Shown: in pieces, positions 8,955 through 10,352 of the stretch | Position numbering within the stretch: position 1 is the first letter of the stretch | Layout of the letters: each line of letters opens with the position of its first letter | From: Acidimicrobiaceae bacterium | Lineage (GTDB): Bacteria > Actinomycetota > Acidimicrobiia > Acidimicrobiales > Palsa-688 | Assembly: GCA_030838025.1 (NCBI GenBank) | Contig: JAUTXM010000382.1 | Location: 1 to 10,352, forward strand | DNA length: 10,352 bases | Direction of reading: 5' to 3' | Made by a program: the position numbers and the translations under genes | The notes under the pieces: model-generated | Seen by the model: the letters and a program-made list of their open reading frames with translations, nothing else | The model's database searches: none | What the model was told of the DNA's origin: nothing

Positions 8955-10331
8955 ATGACTGAAGGGCCCCTTTCGGGCCGGCGGATCGTGCTCGGCGTGT
9001 CAGGCGGAATCGCGGCCTACAAGGCCGTCGAGCTTTGCCGGCGGCTCATGGATTCCGGCGGCGAGGTCAAGGTCATGATGACCGGTGACGCCACCCGATT
9101 CGTGACGGCATTGACCTTCTCGGCCCTGTCCGGCCACCCCGTCGGCGTGTCCCTGTGGGACGGCCCCGACCCGATTCCCCACACTCGCCTCGGTCAGTGG
9201 GCTGAGCTGATCGTCGTGGCGCCTGCCACGGCCCGGCTCCTCGGTGCCTATGCCGCGGGCATCGCCGACGACCTCGTGACCGCGACCCTGCTGGCCACGC
9301 GAGCTGCGGTCGTGGTGTGCCCCGCCATGCACAGCGAGATGTGGGAGCACCCGGCGGTGCAGGACAACCTGGCAGTATTGCGCCGCCGTGGTGTGGTGGT
9401 AGTCGAACCGGGGGTGGGGCGCCTGGCCGGAGGCGACGAGGGTCCGGGCCGCCTGGCCGACCTGGCCCAGATCGTCGCCGCCGCTGGAGCCGCGGCTGCC
9501 GCCCCCGCCGCTGGGGCCGCGGTCGCCGCCGCCTCCGCCGTCGAGGATCTGGCTGGGCGCCGGTTCTTGATCACCGCGGGCGGCACCCGGGAGCCCATTG
9601 ACCCGGTCCGGTTCCTCGGCAACCGCTCGTCGGGCAGGCAGGGTTACGCCCTGGCGGCCGTGGCCACCGCTCGGGGTGCCTCGGTCACCCTGATCAGCAC
9701 GGTGGCCGCCGACCGACGCGCACCCGAAGGTGCCGACGTCGTGGCGGTGGAAACCGCGGAGCAGTTGGCCGCCGCCGTCCACACCTACGCCCCGGGGGCC
9801 GACGTGATCATCATGGCGGCGGCGGTCGCCGACTTCCGGCCCAAGGCGGTGGCAGACCAGAAACTGAAGAAGGCCGACGGCGTTCCCGACCTGGTGCTCG
9901 AACCGACCCCTGACATTCTCGCCGACCTCGCCCGTGCCCGCCGCCCCGGCCAGCTGTTGGTCGGCTTCGCCGCCGAGACGGCGCAGTGCAGCGCCGAGCG
10001 GCTGCGCCAGCGCGGCCTCGACAAGCTCCGCCGCAAGCACCTCGACCTGGTGGTCGCCAACGACGTGAGCGTACCGGGGGCCGGTTTCGGCCACGAAACC
10101 AACGCCGTCGTGATCCTCACCGCCGACGGCGATTCGATCGACATCGCCCTGACTGACAAGACTGCCATCGCGACTGCAGTCCTCGACGCCGTCGCCGCCC
10201 GCCTGCCGATCGTCCCGGCCCCGTCCCACATCGACCCGGCCCAGTCCCACATCGACCTAGCGCCCTCCGACATCGACGCAGCGCCCGCCCACCCCGACGC
10301 CGCGCCGCCCACACCTAGGAGCACATTGTGA
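8955..10331 (+). CDS. coaBC: Bifunctional phosphopantothenoylcysteine synthetase/decarboxylase
   Basis: Two-domain coenzyme A enzyme. CoaB (C-terminal) joins 4'-phosphopantothenate to cysteine, and the FMN-dependent CoaC (N-terminal) decarboxylates the product to 4'-phosphopantetheine. CoaC covers residues 1-174: VLGVSGGIAAYKA, His76 in PHTRLGQWAEL, APATARLLGAYAAGIADDL, and PAMHSEMW (His126 where E. coli has Asn125). LAGGDEGPGR has Gly159 where E. coli has Cys158. I recall matching changes in mycobacterial CoaBC, so they do not imply inactivity. An Ala-Gly linker covers residues 175-196. CoaB runs from about residue 199: ITAGGTREPIDPVRFLGNRSSG, MAAAVADFRP, LKKADG and FAAET. The last 37 or so residues are a repeat tail. 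Length 458 exceeds the usual 400-420, mainly through linker and tail. The stop overlaps the metK start (GTGA). Confidence 0.96.
   Translation: MTEGPLSGRRIVLGVSGGIAAYKAVELCRRLMDSGGEVKVMMTGDATRFVTALTFSALSGHPVGVSLWDGPDPIPHTRLGQWAELIVVAPATARLLGAYAAGIADDLVTATLLATRAAVVVCPAMHSEMWEHPAVQDNLAVLRRRGVVVVEPGVGRLAGGDEGPGRLADLAQIVAAAGAAAAAPAAGAAVAAASAVEDLAGRRFLITAGGTREPIDPVRFLGNRSSGRQGYALAAVATARGASVTLISTVAADRRAPEGADVVAVETAEQLAAAVHTYAPGADVIIMAAAVADFRPKAVADQKLKKADGVPDLVLEPTPDILADLARARRPGQLLVGFAAETAQCSAERLRQRGLDKLRRKHLDLVVANDVSVPGAGFGHETNAVVILTADGDSIDIALTDKTAIATAVLDAVAARLPIVPAPSHIDPAQSHIDLAPSDIDAAPAHPDAAPPTPRSTL
10218..10301 (+). repeat. Four 21-bp units encoding a heptapeptide repeat at the CoaBC C-terminus
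   Basis: Four in-frame 21-bp units start at 10218, 10239, 10260 and 10281, encoding APSHIDP, AQSHIDL, APSDIDA and APAHPDA. The first two share the run gtcccacatcgacc shape (cag/ccg tcc cac atc gac), and later units diverge. They follow the CoaB domain and are probably a disordered tail. Confidence 0.8.
10317..10321 (+). promoter_or_regulatory. Shine-Dalgarno for metK
   Basis: AGGAG, 6 bases before GTG 10328 and inside the last codons of coaBC. It is a canonical motif at good spacing and the strongest ribosome binding site in the window. Confidence 0.8.
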
Positions 10332-10352
10332 CCCGCTGGACCTTTACCTCCG
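10328..10352 (+). CDS. metK: S-adenosylmethionine synthetase, first 8 codons only
   Basis: The window ends after eight codons reading MTRWTFTS (GTG start). This matches the start of MetK proteins, which usually read FTSESVTEGHPDK from here. The call rests on this short match, a strong Shine-Dalgarno, the GTGA overlap with coaBC, and the known actinobacterial order gmk-rpoZ-coaBC-metK. The enzyme would make S-adenosylmethionine from methionine and ATP. Nothing can be said about its active site from this window. Confidence 0.75.

Noticed and set aside
9321..9450. Loss of E. coli-type CoaC residues (PAMN to PAMH, Cys158 to Gly) suggesting a dead decarboxylase
   Set aside because: I recall the same PAMH and Cys-less LxGxxxGxGR forms in mycobacterial CoaBC, which is active, so this is an actinobacterial variant and not decay.
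9000..10250. Long minus-strand open frame opposite coaBC
   Set aside because: Same shadow effect; low-complexity Gly/Arg/His product and no start context, while coaBC has all its family motifs.

Overview
The window is a compact, entirely plus-strand, high-GC housekeeping region, most likely from a chromosome of the phylum Actinobacteria (Actinomycetota). Three things point there: a gene for the actinobacterial nucleoid protein mIHF, a CoaBC whose decarboxylase motifs have the actinobacterial form (PAMH, LAGGDEG), and a gene order (pyrC, carA, carB, pyrF, mihF, gmk, rpoZ, coaBC, metK) that I recall from Mycobacterium tuberculosis. A lineage outside the classical mycobacteria and streptomycetes, such as Acidimicrobiia, is plausible but inferred. 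The reasons are a type 1-like PyrF and a class 1B-like PyrD placed inside the cluster.

Bases 1-7468 are a pyrimidine (UMP) operon. It starts with dihydroorotase (pyrC, 5' end outside the window), then both carbamoyl-phosphate synthetase subunits (carA, carB), dihydroorotate dehydrogenase (pyrD) and OMP decarboxylase (pyrF). Junctions are tight: a TTGA overlap at pyrC/carA, 4 bases between carA and carB, and an ATGAGTGA overlap at pyrD/pyrF. The exception is a 94-base carB-pyrD gap holding a long near-perfect hairpin. Together these enzymes make carbamoyl phosphate, close the ring, oxidise it to orotate and form UMP. PyrB, PyrE and a PyrK partner are not in the window.

Bases 7469-7631 separate the pyr genes from a second cluster. 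This gap carries a 24-base inverted repeat and a TAnnnT promoter element placed for leaderless transcription of mihF. Bases 7632-10352 hold mihF (nucleoid protein), gmk (GMP to GDP), rpoZ (RNA polymerase omega), coaBC (two steps of coenzyme A synthesis) and the first 25 bases of metK (S-adenosylmethionine synthesis).

I see no mobile element, CRISPR array, tRNA, rRNA, phage or defence gene, and no convincing wholly new system. The unexplained structure is at smaller scale. It comprises the carB-pyrD hairpin; an array of four 18-bp repeats between rpoZ and coaBC, lying in an open -1 frame that runs out of rpoZ into coaBC; and in-frame repeat expansions in CarB, PyrD and the CoaBC tail.
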